Shown one piece after another: positions 54,201 to 64,000 of a DNA stretch of 64,000 nucleotides. The first letter of the stretch is position 1, and the number at the start of each line of letters is the position of its first letter. The stretch is from Lunularia cruciata (lineage: Eukaryota > Streptophyta > Marchantiopsida > Lunulariales > Lunulariaceae), in assembly GCA_948567375.1 (NCBI GenBank), contig OX419758.1, positions 50,917,473 through 50,981,472 on the forward strand, given 5' to 3'. The notes beneath the pieces were generated by a model. That model had not been told where the DNA came from and searched no databases. It worked only from the letters and a program-made list of their open reading frames with translations. Position numbers and translations under genes: made by a program.

Positions 54201-54969
54201 GTCCAGCAAGCCGGATTCCCTCTCTTCCCCTCTTCCTTGGGGCCATCGAGACATTTACTCTCGATTATCTTGATCATGAATCCTGGAAAGCTCACATTCC
54301 AGTTCCACGCCAAGAATGTGATCCAAAGTTGGCTCAAGACTTTGATTCTTGCAATCACATCTAACCTCCGAATCGCATGATTTCTCACTGCAAATTTGGA
54401 GTTCTTCTTTCCTCCTCCCATCTTTCTTTCTTCCTCACTGTCTCTTAGATTAGCTCTCTCGAATTCTCCTCTACACACCAACGTCTTTGACTCTTCTTCC
54501 CTTCTCATGATCTCCTGCATGATGACTCCTCAACGGCAAAGGAAAATTGCTTGACATCACTTTGTCGTTAGCCCAATTTTTATAGAGTCAGGCCTTCTTC
54601 GTCTCTCTTCAATTCAAGTTTCTACCAAGAAATCACACCTCTTGCATGCTCTTGTCATTGTCAAGTGTCCTTCACGCGTATGACAGCCGGTTTTTGAATG
54701 GTTCCTTCTTGAATTTCTCGCCCCAAAGGAAAGTTGTTACATTTTCCTCACCTTGGGTTGAGCACCCCCCCGATACAAAGACTTCTTACTTCGGGTTGTA
54801 TGCTGACAGAACAATTCCGAGTACTTCACCTTATGACCCAAAGCCACGTTACCTTGGGTTTCATCCTGAAGACTCTTTTCTTTGCCTTCTTTGGCCATAC
54901 AACCGCAATCAGGCTTCTATATACACTTCTTCTTTATTTTGAAAAAAAACAAAAAATGTGGGTACCACA
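51256..54969 (-). repeat. D4: 5' LTR of element E
   Basis: Closely similar to D2. It starts (element sense) TGTGGTACCC at 54969 and runs to about 51261, lacking the last ~75 bp that D2 has (the TGTTCCCGTAGAGATAC region and the terminal CA). The missing end is exactly where the inverted segment D3 joins. Confidence 0.8.
51987..54520 (-). pseudogene. LTR-ORF in D4 (broken)
   Basis: Pieces in order: 54188-54520 (RRLDVIARIKVL, SFPGFMIKI), 53933-54139 (YKVESYKDPIKRGLVSALMA), 53684-53887 (PHYIMPFATHFYLGLNLL), acidic middle 53198-53671, coiled-coil frames 52848-53102, 52685-52906 and 52400-52681, C-terminus 51987-52208 (EVDIGSD). Same protein as in D3. At least five frame changes. Confidence 0.65.
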
Positions 54970-57900
54970 CAAACCATCAAAGAACAACTTGTAGATCTTA
55001 AGATCAATGTAGTGCAACTATGGGAGAAGAAAGAGATGGATCAAAATTTTGGAAGAGGGTCTAGGAGAAATGGAAACTATCTATATAGAGAAGGTCAACC
55101 AATCAACAACAATTTCAATGAAAGAAATTTTTTTGGTTGTGGAAAATGAGGTCACATCCAAAGGAATTGCCCAAATTCCACTTACCATGGAGGAAGGAGT
55201 TATGGAGGAGCCAATAGAGGGAAAGCGAGAGGTGGTGAAACCCAAGTGGCTCCTAATCCAAACAAAGGTAAGGAGATAGCATCCATAGATGTGGTTGAGA
55301 GTAAGTATGAAAAGAGGGAGTGCTCAAACTCTAAAGGTTATAATTTGGAGCTTTTCACACAAGAGAATAAGAGAGCTCATTTTGCAAAGGATGTATACTC
55401 TTCTCATTGATTTAGTCCTAGTAAAGATACTCCTATGTCTTCTGGGAGCACTTGCACCTCAACTCCATCAACAACAAAGACTCTAAGAAAGAAGTTGGGG
55501 ATGGAAGACTTCTTGATCTCAAAGCAACAATGGAACTACAATGTGTTGGAGGATGTTTATAGTCACAACACTAAAATCACAATAGGCCAATTGATTGCTC
55601 TGAACTCTACCTTGAGAAAGGAGCTTAGAGGTGGTTTGAGTTCTACAAGGAGTAAGACAAAGAAGAAGAAGGAAAAAGACCCAGTATCAATAGGGGTGGT
55701 GGATGCCAAACCAACACCATAGGAAGCTTGTGAATATATCTTCAAGACTGATGTGAGAGTGAATGGTCACAACATCAAGGATGCACTTGTTGATTGAGGA
55801 TCAATAGTGAATGCCATATCAGAAAGGTTGATGAAGAAGTTCGGTATGATACTCTCTAGACCTTCAACATTTGTGGTGAGCATGGCAAACAAACAACAAG
55901 TTAGACCAATAGGGGTGATGAATAAGGTGGTAGTTTCAATTATGGGAGTTCAAATTCTCATGACTTTCCAAGTCTTGAAGGATTCAAGCTATGATTTGCT
56001 TCTTGGGAGGCCATGGTTGAAAGCAGCACGCACAATTGATCAATGGCAGAAAGGGTACTTGAGGATTGGGCCATCAAACCATTGAGTCACAATTCCTATG
56101 ACTAACACCACCAACACTTCACATCAAAATATCTTTGGTTTTGAAGGAGGAGATTGATAAGCTCAGAAGACCAGATTTATTTTTGAGGTGGAGAATTCAG
56201 AATGTTTATCTCTAATTGTGATTGTGAAGAAAAATAATGGCAAGCTTTGTGTATGTGTGGATAACAAGAAGCTCAATGTTGCTATTAAGAAGGACTATTA
56301 CTCTTTGTCATTCATTGATGAGATCTTGGAGGAGGTTGCAAGTCATGAGAGGTATAGTTTTAGAGATAGTTATAATGGGTATAACCAAATCAAGATTGCT
56401 TCAAAGCATCAACAACTCACCACATTCACCACACCTTGGAAGACTTACACTTTCAAGGTCATGCCCTTTGGGCTTTGCAATGCTCCAGTTACATTCTATC
56501 AGTTCATGAATAAGGTGTTTCAACCTTTCATTATGAAATTTGTGAGACTTCATTAATGACTTTTGTGTCCATGGGAGCAAGGAGGAGCACTTTGAGCACC
56601 TCATCAAGGTCTTGCAATGCTTTAATGAAGCAAATGCATCACTCAACCCAAAGAAGTGCATTTCTGGTTGTGAAGAACTTTTGGGGCACATCATCTCCAA
56701 GGATAGAATAATAGTTGACCCAAAGAAGGTGAGGAAAATCTTAGACCTTCCATAACCTTCAAGCTTGACAAAGTTATACCAATTCTTGAGGATGGTTGGG
56801 TACTATAGGAGGTTCATCTTCTCATTTTCCAACAAGGCTTATGCATTGAGTATCTACATGAAGAAGAGTGTAGAATACATGGTGATTTTGGAGGACAAGG
56901 AAGCTCTCAAAGCTTTTGAAGAGCTCAAGCAATCCCTTGTTGTAGCTCCAATTCTTGTTCAACCTAATTGGAGTACACCTTTCATCTTCTACATTAATGC
57001 TTCCAATGTAGCTATAAGATGCACTCTTAGTCAATTAGACCAAGATGGGCATGATCATTCAACAATTATGCTAATAGGCAAATGGTTTCAGCAAAAAAGA
57101 ACTACTCTACCACATAGAGAGAAGGGTTGGCAGTGATCTTTGGTCTCAAGAAATTTAGACACTACTTGATTGGAGAGAAAGCCACCATTGTCATGGATCA
57201 CAAGGCTTTGAAGTACATCTTCAACAAGCCTAATATGGAAGGAAGGCTAGCAAGGTGGATGATTTCATACTCTTGGTTTAGTATGACTACACCATTGAGG
57301 ATAGGCCAAGGAAGAAATATGCAAATGATGATTTGTTATCTAGGGCCTATGATCAATTATGGAGATGAGCTAGTGGATGATTCTTTCTTGGATGAGGAGC
57401 TCATGACAATCTCAATCAGTCAAGAGGTTCCAATAGAGTACAAGAATATTATGGACTTTGTTACAAGAGCTAACTATCCAGAAGAGAAGCATGCTAGGGA
57501 GAGGAAGGCCCTTGTAGAAAGATCTAGACCTTACACAATGGTGGAGGATATTCTTTTTCACCAAGGAATAGATGATCTACTTTGAAGAGAAATGGATAAG
57601 GAAGAGTCTATCTTACTTCCAAAGGAGTTTCATGAAGGTTTAGTGTGTGGAGGACATTTTTTAAGAAAGATGACTGCTTTGAAGATTCTAGATTTAGGCT
57701 ACCATTGGAAGAGGATTTTCAAGGATTATCTTGAGTATTGCAAAACTTATCATGTTTGTCAATCTTTTGCTAGAAATTCTACTTCCACTCTACCACTTAG
57801 ATCAATTCCATTGCTAGGACCTTTTGAGAAGTGTGGAACTGATTTTATAGGTCCTCTCAATAGGAACAATTGATACATTGTGGTAGATATTGATTATCTT

Positions 57901-58049
57901 ACAAAGTGAGTTGAGGCTAGACCATTGAGGATCAAGCATGAGTTGAAGTTGGGAGATTTCTTAATGAATATATTATCAGTACATTTGGATGCCCTTTGGA
58001 GTTGGTTTTTGATAGAGGAAGAGAGTTTATAGAAAGCATTACTACAATC
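54970..58049 (+). pseudogene. Element I gag-pol, main part (broken)
   Basis: A-family polyprotein on the plus strand, resuming gag at TIKEQLVDLKINVVQLW. Zinc knuckle CFGCGK-stop-GHIQRNC-like (55130-55170), a protease region with D followed by a stop where the family has G-G (55790-55800), then an abrupt join near 56118 that skips about 140 codons into RT (KEEIDKL). The RT YxDD region is damaged (KFVRLH-stop, 56540-56556). RNase H (about 56940-57350) and integrase follow to 58049, where solo LTR J interrupts between the second Asp (DRGREF) and the Glu. Many transition-type stops. Confidence 0.85.
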
Positions 58050-60692
58050 AATAATACCCATTTGTGCATGTGTGTGATTTTGTGATATTTAGCTTAGTAT
58101 AACAAGTACTTAAGAGATATTATTTATATAGATAACGAATGGTTCTACATTAGTCATGATTAGCTAAAGTTAGTCATTGCTAAGATAGAGGAGACCTTAC
58201 TTTAGAGGAAGTGGAAAAGATGAGCACCACTATTTTGGATCCTAGTATGTTGACTTGGTATTATTCTTAAGTGTTTATCTTTGAGGAAAGAGTTTAGAAC
58301 TCTTGGGCCCGCAAGCCTTTTTGTTTTGGATTATTCTATAGTCCAAGGATAGCCCATGTGAAGGAATCCTTGACTTAGTTGTTGGGTCAAGATAAGATCA
58401 CATGCTTAGTGGAATATGCTCATGTGGATAGATATTCCTTTCTACTTTTTGACTTTACTTGACTTTTAGCCTAATAACTTGAGTTATGTTGGTAAATAGT
58501 AACTTTAGTGTTGTGACAACTTGGCAAATATCACTTTTGCGGTAATCGGGTAAGTAAAGTTTGTTCCCGCATAGATACGATTCAGAATTGGTCAAATATA
58601 AAGTCAAATGTCACGATGTAGTTCTTCTTGGTTGCATCTTTAATCTCTCAGGTAGAAACCATACCCAAAAGAGAGTAACAAGCACTGACTTGCAGGCTCG
58701 TCACAAATTAACACCTCTTAATCACAACTCCTTCAAATCTTTCCAAACAATCTTGATTGTGATGATTCATGCTCTCCCAAAAATGGCACTTCACTGCAAA
58801 ACAACTTTGCCTTAGAATTGTGTTCTACCCTTCCACCAAAGGCACAACTTCCTTAATCAAAATTGCTTCACATCAACTTTGCACAGCACTCACAAATGCA
58901 GAATACTACCAACACTAAAATTCCTCTTAGATCTATCAAGGCATTGCTTTGATTGCACTTCACTCAAGATCCAACAAACACATTGATTTGCACTTCAAAT
59001 TTCTCCTCACACTCACAAACACAATCACAAAGTTGATACTCGAAATCAAGCTCAAGCGACAAGCACTACTTCACAGCACTTCACTTTATCTATTCTCAAA
59101 AATAATGAGCACTAAACAACATAAGACAGCAAATGCCACTCTTAAATAGTGAAGCAATCGACAATTCTAACAACTATGCTGTTCTACAACAACTCTTCTA
59201 ACTTGCAGATCCGAAATGACAATGCACCTCTTCATATCTACCTCTTCAAATCTCAAAACTATTACTACTCCAATCCGATGTCTACTTCTTCTTCGGCTTT
59301 CAAACCCAATCTCGAAGTAACTTCACCCACTTGGCCAAATACTGGATTATTTGGAGGACCCTGAGCATTTTGCACAATTTCATGGTGGGAATTGCAAAAA
59401 TCTCATACTACTCTATCCTTGGGTTTCATAACTCCTAACTCCTATACCAATTCTAACATTTCTCCTTCTTGATCTACAATTCCCATCATAGGTAATCCTT
59501 CTAACTCTCTTTCTCCTTACCCACTCTTCTCTAATACCTCCAATGGTAACTCCAAAGACATCTACAATCCTACTTCATCTACTTTGGGTCTAGCTACTAT
59601 CAATTCCTTTGCTAATTCTACTATATCCTCATCAAGAGTTGTAATTGAAAGCATGGGTACACTGTCTATGCCTTCAATTTGTAATCCACTTTCCCCCAAT
59701 CACTCATGTTACTTACCCGAAGACACCTACTATCTGATCTTGCACTTTGGGTTTATTCACTACTACTATTTCTCCTCTAACTCTATCATTTCTTCAATTA
59801 GAACTGAAATTGAAGTCATGGGTATCCTAACTCTCTATTTTTTTCTCTATCCTAACTCTCTCTAATGCCTTTGGCAAGATTCCCAAAATCACTTTCATTG
59901 CACTGCGAGGTACAACTATCTCAGATCTAGTCATCTTTTTGGCTAAGATGCTTCTAACCCAAAGCTATGTAAACCTGAAGTCTGAAGTCCGAAGTCACAT
60001 TGACCCAAAGACACCAGCCCAAAGACATTAAACTACTCTGTACATCTACTCTTGAAACTTCAAATGCTTGTAACTTCTTGTATAAACCTCCAAACTCTAC
60101 GATTTTGGTAGCAATTGAAAGCCCTAAACAAGACGCTTCTAACTAGATTTAGCACGCATGATTTGAACTTATCTTCACTGAGATATGGCTCCTGCAAGAA
60201 TCCTGACCTGCAACTTCTCTTCCTCCTTCGGGTCTGCCCTCCTTCGGCGTCTGATCCGAGTTTTTTCCTCCTCTGACACAAAGTAAGCTTCTTTGGATCT
60301 GATCCAATCCGAGTCCTTCTTCCTCTAACATAAAGTCGACTTTCTTGACCTTGATCAAAACACATGTTTCCACTCATTTCTTCTCCATTTCGTTTCAATT
60401 TGGTTTCAGCAAGGTACTTCTTCTTCTAAACTCGTCCAAAATGAAAAATATGGGTACCACAAGTGCGTAACTATTTCACAAGTATATAAACAAGGAATTA
60501 TGAAGTACTCATAATCCTTTCATTTGCAACTATCTCTCTCTCATTGAGTTCTCTAGTGAGCAATGGCTTGAGTCTTGGAATGTTAGCCTTGGAGGAGTAT
60601 GATGGAGTTGGGGTCTTTGCCTCTTAGTCCATCGTGCGCTACTAGAATAGCCATCAAAGGTTCATCTTGAGTGAGAGCCAAGCCGGCTCACA
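58050..60692 (+). mobile_element. J: solo A-family LTR, split by D5
   Basis: 58050-58511 plus 60462-60692 together make a whole A-family LTR (about 690 bp), start AATAATACCC (family TGTAACACCC) and end GGCTCACA. Integrase of element I continues across it. The 4-bp flanks AATC and AGCT can both derive from AGCC of the intact family sequence by transitions. It is itself interrupted by D5. Confidence 0.8.
58512..60461 (-). mobile_element. D5: solo D-family LTR, short form
   Basis: 1950 bp, plus-strand ends TGTGACAACTTGG and GGGTACCACA. Flanks AGTGT (58507-58511) and AGTGC (60462-60466) are a 5-bp duplication with one C/T change. As in D1, most of the LTR-ORF is missing. Near 59325-59410 about 90 bp ('ttggccaaatactggatt' region) have no counterpart in D1. 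Confidence 0.8.
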
Positions 60693-61340
60693 AGCTATGC
60701 TACAACATTTCTCTATAAAACACAAAGTAAATACATCTTATAAGCCAAATTTGAATGGCTTGGTAGAGAGAACCAATCAGACCTTGTGCATGATGTTGGC
60801 CAAAGATTCCAAAATAGAGGGAGCTAAACATCATTAGGACAAGAGGATTCATGAAATTTTGTGGGAGTATAGGACAACCAGGAAGACTTCTACCAAATAT
60901 TTTGCATTTCAATTGGTATATGGTATTGAGTCTACCTTAACTATTCATTTGATCTTCCTACCTTCCAAAGCATTCATAGGAGATTGAAGAAAGCACAAGG
61001 AGGTGATGTAGAGACGTCAAGGAAGGATCAACCCATGAAATTAGAAGAAGCAAGAGCAGTTGTTATGGTTCAAGTGGAGCAAGCCCAAAAGAAACAATAG
61101 GAGAGCTATGACAAGAGGTAAGCCAAGAAGAAGATGGAGCCTTTTGAAGAAGGTGATTGGGTAATGTTGTTTGATTCCATTCCATTCAAGAGAGTACAAA
61201 AGAAGTTTTTGCCTAAATACTTTGGACCTTTTATAGTGGAGAAGATGTGAGGCATTTACATCTATGATCTCAAGGAGTTGGGAGGAAGACACTTTGATAA
61301 GATTAACCATGATAAATTGAAGATGTATCATAGAAGGTAG
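60693..61340 (+). pseudogene. Element I integrase C-terminal part (broken)
   Basis: Resumes after LTR J at the Glu of the integrase core (NGLVERTNQTLCMMLAKD, Glu present) and runs to the family C-terminus (DKLKMYHRR, stop 61338-61340). Several stops and a frameshift in 60830-61110. About 50 bp later the 3' LTR begins. Confidence 0.8.
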
Positions 61341-61388
61341 AGAGACCTTCACTTTGAAGACAAAGTGAAATCTTAGTTTTGGAGTAAA

Positions 61389-62078
61389 TGTAACACCCAT
61401 TTTTGCATGTATGTGCTATTGTGATATTTAGTTTGGTATTATAAGTACTTGAGAGATATTCTTTATATAAAGATAAAGGATAGTTCTACATTAGTTATGA
61501 TTAACTAAAGTTAGTCATAATTAAGATAGAAGGGACTTCACTTTAGAGGAAGTTGAAAAAGATAAGCATCACTATTTTAGATTCTAGTGTGTTGACTTTG
61601 TATTATTCCTAAGTGTTTAGCTTTGAGGAAAGAGTTCAAAACTCTTGGAACCACAAATCTTTTTGTTTCAGATTCATCTATAGTCCAAGGATAGCCCATG
61701 TGAAGAAATCCTTGACTTAGTGGTTGGGTCAAGATAAGAGCATATGCTTAGGAGAATATTCCCATAAGTATAGATATTCCTTCAGATTTTTGACTTTATT
61801 TGGCTTTTAGCCTAGTAACTTGAGTTACTCCAATAATTAGTAACTTTGGTGCATAACTAAATCACAAGTATATAAAGTAGGGGTGAGGAGGTACTCATCA
61901 TTCTTTCATTTACAACTATCTCTCTCTCATTGACTTCTCTAGTGAGCAATGATTTGACTCTTGGAGTGTTAGCCTTGGAGGAGTATGATGTAGTTAGGGT
62001 TCTTTGCCTTCTTAGTCTATGGTGTGCTACCATAATAACCATTAGAGGCTCATCTTGAGTGAGATAGGCCGGCTCACA
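61389..62078 (+). repeat. Element I 3' LTR
   Basis: 690 bp, TGTAACACCC...GGCTCACA, preceded by a weak purine tract (TTTTGGAGTAAA). Diverged from element A's LTR at many sites. Followed by AAAC and element F integrase. Confidence 0.85.
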
Positions 62079-62410
62079 AAACATGCAAATCACCTTGGAG
62101 GATATGCTTTGTGCCTTCATCAACGTTCACCATACCAATTGGGATGAATATCTTGTAGCTATTAAGTTTGTGTTTAATAATTCCAAATAGGCAAGCATTG
62201 GATTCTCTTCTTTCTTCCTTAATTTTGGCCAAGATCCATTTGTTCCAAATTCTCTTCTTGCTCCACCTCAATCTCATGTCCTTCATACTTCCACCTTCTT
62301 GACCACCATATCCCAATGTGATACTCATATTTTTCATTTTTGACAAGTTCTAAAGTAGAAGTGCATTGGTAAAGTCAAAGAAAGGCTAAATGAGGAAAAG
62401 AAGAGAAGAA
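62079..62410 (+). pseudogene. Element F integrase, right part
   Basis: Continues F after the AAAC duplication: LEDMLCAFINVHHTNWDEYL, FVFNNSK-stop-ASIGFSSFFLNFGQDP, then SLLAPPQSHV and KVKERLNEEKKRR. This is the post-catalytic part of a gypsy integrase with a few stops and one frameshift near 62345. It ends where D6 begins. Confidence 0.75.
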
Positions 62411-64000
62411 TTGTGTGTCTAGCATAGACCCAAAGTTGACCTTAGGTCAGAAGTAGAAGGACTCAAGTTGGGCTTATGGAAGTATTGATCCAAAGTAAGG
62501 AGGCTTTGTATCGAGATGCACAACTCGATCCAAAGAACATGTAATAACTTTTCCTTAGGTCTAGCCAATCAAGAAAGTACATGTAAAGAAAGCAACTACC
62601 TAAGATCAAGATAACATTGAGAGTGACAAAAAATAGACATGCAAAATTGGTATGTCAATTGAAGATTGATTGAAGAATGACCAATCAGTAAAACATTATA
62701 AGATTGAGACTTTGTCAAGGAAGTTCTGAAATTTCATGACAATATCCCATGCCTCTCAATAGTTGTCCCAGAGGAGTTAGAATCTCAAGTCTTAGAGAGG
62801 AGTTTGATTTTTCAGAAACCAAGAGTGAAGAAGCACACAATACCACCAAAGGGAAGTAAGTAGAATGTAGTGAGAGGTCTTGCAACTTGTTGATTAGATG
62901 TAGTGGCAAGGATCAAAGTCTTGAATAGAAGTTGCATCACCTTTTTGGCATCAAATTGGAATTTGAGCTTTCTAAGGTTCATGGTAGAAATTGTTATAGT
63001 AATTGCAAGGATGGTCTTAAGACAGAAGAGAAAAGAGCAAATCCGGCTTGATGGATTGAATTGGATTGGAAAAGTCACCTTCTATTGGAAGTGTGATTCT
63101 TTAGAAGAAACCACCAAGGTGAGGAATTCTTTAGTAGATCTTGCACCAAGAACAGGTACAACGTGGATAATTAAAAAGACCTAATACAAAGAGGGATAGT
63201 CAATGCAATGATGGCCATGTTTAAGCTAAAGCAAACCACCTATGTAACAATGCAGCAAGTAGCGTTCTTTCACCAGATGTTTGCAAGATGTGCGGTAGAT
63301 TGGGTGAAGTGTTTACACCAGCAAGTAGGTCAAATGATTATTAGTTGGAGAATGGATATGCTGCCCTATTACTTTATAACCTTCATATCCCACTTCTACT
63401 TTAGAATAAATTTACTTAGCTTAGAGGAGGGAGAGGAAGGATGGTGTACCACTTTCACCCCAGTTTACAAAGAAACACAAATGGAGATGAGTAGTACTAC
63501 ATCAAGCGGGTTGGTGAAGGCAATGTTTACCACTTCAAGAGCAGGAAGGAGAAGATAATGTTGGTGGACATCTCTAAGCCAAGAAAAAGAAGTAGACTAG
63601 AAGGAGCAATATCATCAAAACAGCCATAGAAGACAAGAAGGTTGAATCCAAAGCCAAAGATGGTAGTGGTGAAGGACCAGTCTTTGGAGGAAGAATCAAA
63701 AGGAGAAGCCAAGTCAAAGTGTGAGGACTCAAGAGAAGAAGAAGAGCTCACTCTTTAGAGTGGGGAGTCCAACAACAATAGTGATAGAGAAACCCAACGT
63801 TCAGCAATTGGTGGGTGAAGCGGTTGGAGAAGAAGAACGGAAGTTTCATGAGTTAATCGATCACATGGAAGGAAGAGACAGGCCTTGTTTGGATTTTTGT
63901 GAAATAGAGTTAGAAGACAAGCAAGCAAGAGAGATTGCTTTGGGATTCCCAAGGGCAGCAAGATCAAAGAGAAGCATGCAAGTTGTAGCTATAGGGCCAA
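62411..64000 (+). repeat. D6: D-family LTR fragment, runs off the window
   Basis: Plus orientation, alignable to D3 from about 47900 onward, but diverged. The exact start is uncertain because D6 is more decayed than the others. It contains LTR-ORF sequence from about 62870. Confidence 0.6.
62870..63800 (+). pseudogene. LTR-ORF in D6 (broken, partial)
   Basis: LDVVARIKVL region (62894-62920), YVTMQQVAFFHQMF and SHFYFRINLL (63208-63558), then Lys/Glu-rich sequence. Same central domain as in D3, with stops and shifts, which supports its antiquity in the family. The C-terminal coiled coil would lie beyond the window. Confidence 0.6.

Larger units (their letters stand above)
31660..54969 (-). mobile_element. 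Element E: D-family gypsy retrotransposon with giant ORF-bearing LTRs, rearranged
   Basis: Minus-strand element flanked by perfect 5-bp duplications CAAAC (31655-31659, 54970-54974), with element I gag continuing across it. Termini on the plus strand are TGTGACAAACC and GGTACCACA. From left: 3' LTR D2 (31660-35260), purine tract, integrase, RNase H, RT, PR and Gag C-terminus (35272-39948), a tandem-repeat block (about 39960-46430), Gag N-part (46434-46985), an inverted IN+LTR segment (46991-51252), 5' LTR D4 (about 51256-54969). The 5' end of the internal region (PBS, leader, gag start) is missing. Confidence 0.85.
31034..62078 (+). mobile_element. Element I: A-family retrotransposon, hugely expanded by nested insertions
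   Basis: Plus-strand A-family element with TGTAACACC at 31034 and ...GGCTCACA at 62078, flanked by AAAC on both sides (31030-31033, 62079-62082), with F integrase resuming across it. Own sequence is only 31034-31659, 54970-58049 and 60693-62078. The rest is element E (31660-54969) and solo LTR J (58050-60692). It has lost most of its 5' LTR, part of the leader, most of gag and about 140 codons between PR and RT. Confidence 0.85.

Overview
The window looks like the repeat-rich part of a large plant nuclear genome. I found no host gene. Almost all of it is Ty3/gypsy LTR retrotransposon sequence, inserted element into element. The plant-style gag-PR-RT-RNaseH-IN order, the tRNA-Asp-like primer site and the depth of nesting all fit a plant. 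A DNMT3-type methyltransferase inside one element hints at a non-flowering plant lineage, but that is only an inference.

Left block (1-22158). A non-coding leader-like stretch (1-1690) abuts D0, a fragment of a 'D-family' LTR. D0 was split by element B (1880-19591, plus strand, 4-bp target duplication TATC). B was itself split by the intact, young element A (3092-10919, minus strand, identical 692-bp LTRs, one open 1608-codon gag-pol frame plus an upstream zinc-knuckle ORF). D0 was also split by D1, a solo D-family LTR (19774-21684). Element B is the most unusual object here. Its pol carries a DNMT3-like C5-cytosine methyltransferase between protease and reverse transcriptase, and a PHD finger fused in frame to the integrase C-terminus. 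All its frames are broken, mainly by transition-type stops.

Middle block (22159-31033). Element C (22159-29117) is a decayed A-family copy with a truncated left LTR. A D-family LTR end (29118-29495) and a heavily decayed gypsy RT/RNaseH/IN remnant F (29496-31033) follow.

Right block (31034-64000). An A-family element I (31034-62078, TSD AAAC) sits inside F, whose integrase resumes at 62079. Inside I lies a large D-family element E (31660-54969, minus strand, TSD CAAAC). E has LTRs of about 3.6 kb that contain their own long reading frame ('LTR-ORF', central domain plus coiled coil). E's gag is split by a roughly 6.5-kb segment holding a minisatellite of about 81-bp monomers, organised into three higher-order units of about 1.7 kb. 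E also contains an inverted integrase-plus-LTR segment (46991-51252) from a diverged relative, which makes a near-perfectly abutted inverted repeat of 3.4-kb arms. A solo A-family LTR (58050-60692) interrupts I and is itself interrupted by a solo D-family LTR (58512-60461). The window ends inside another D-family copy (62411-64000).

Family names A to F are labels local to this report. All boundaries were read by eye from repeats, TG...CA termini and target duplications. No database or alignment program was used.
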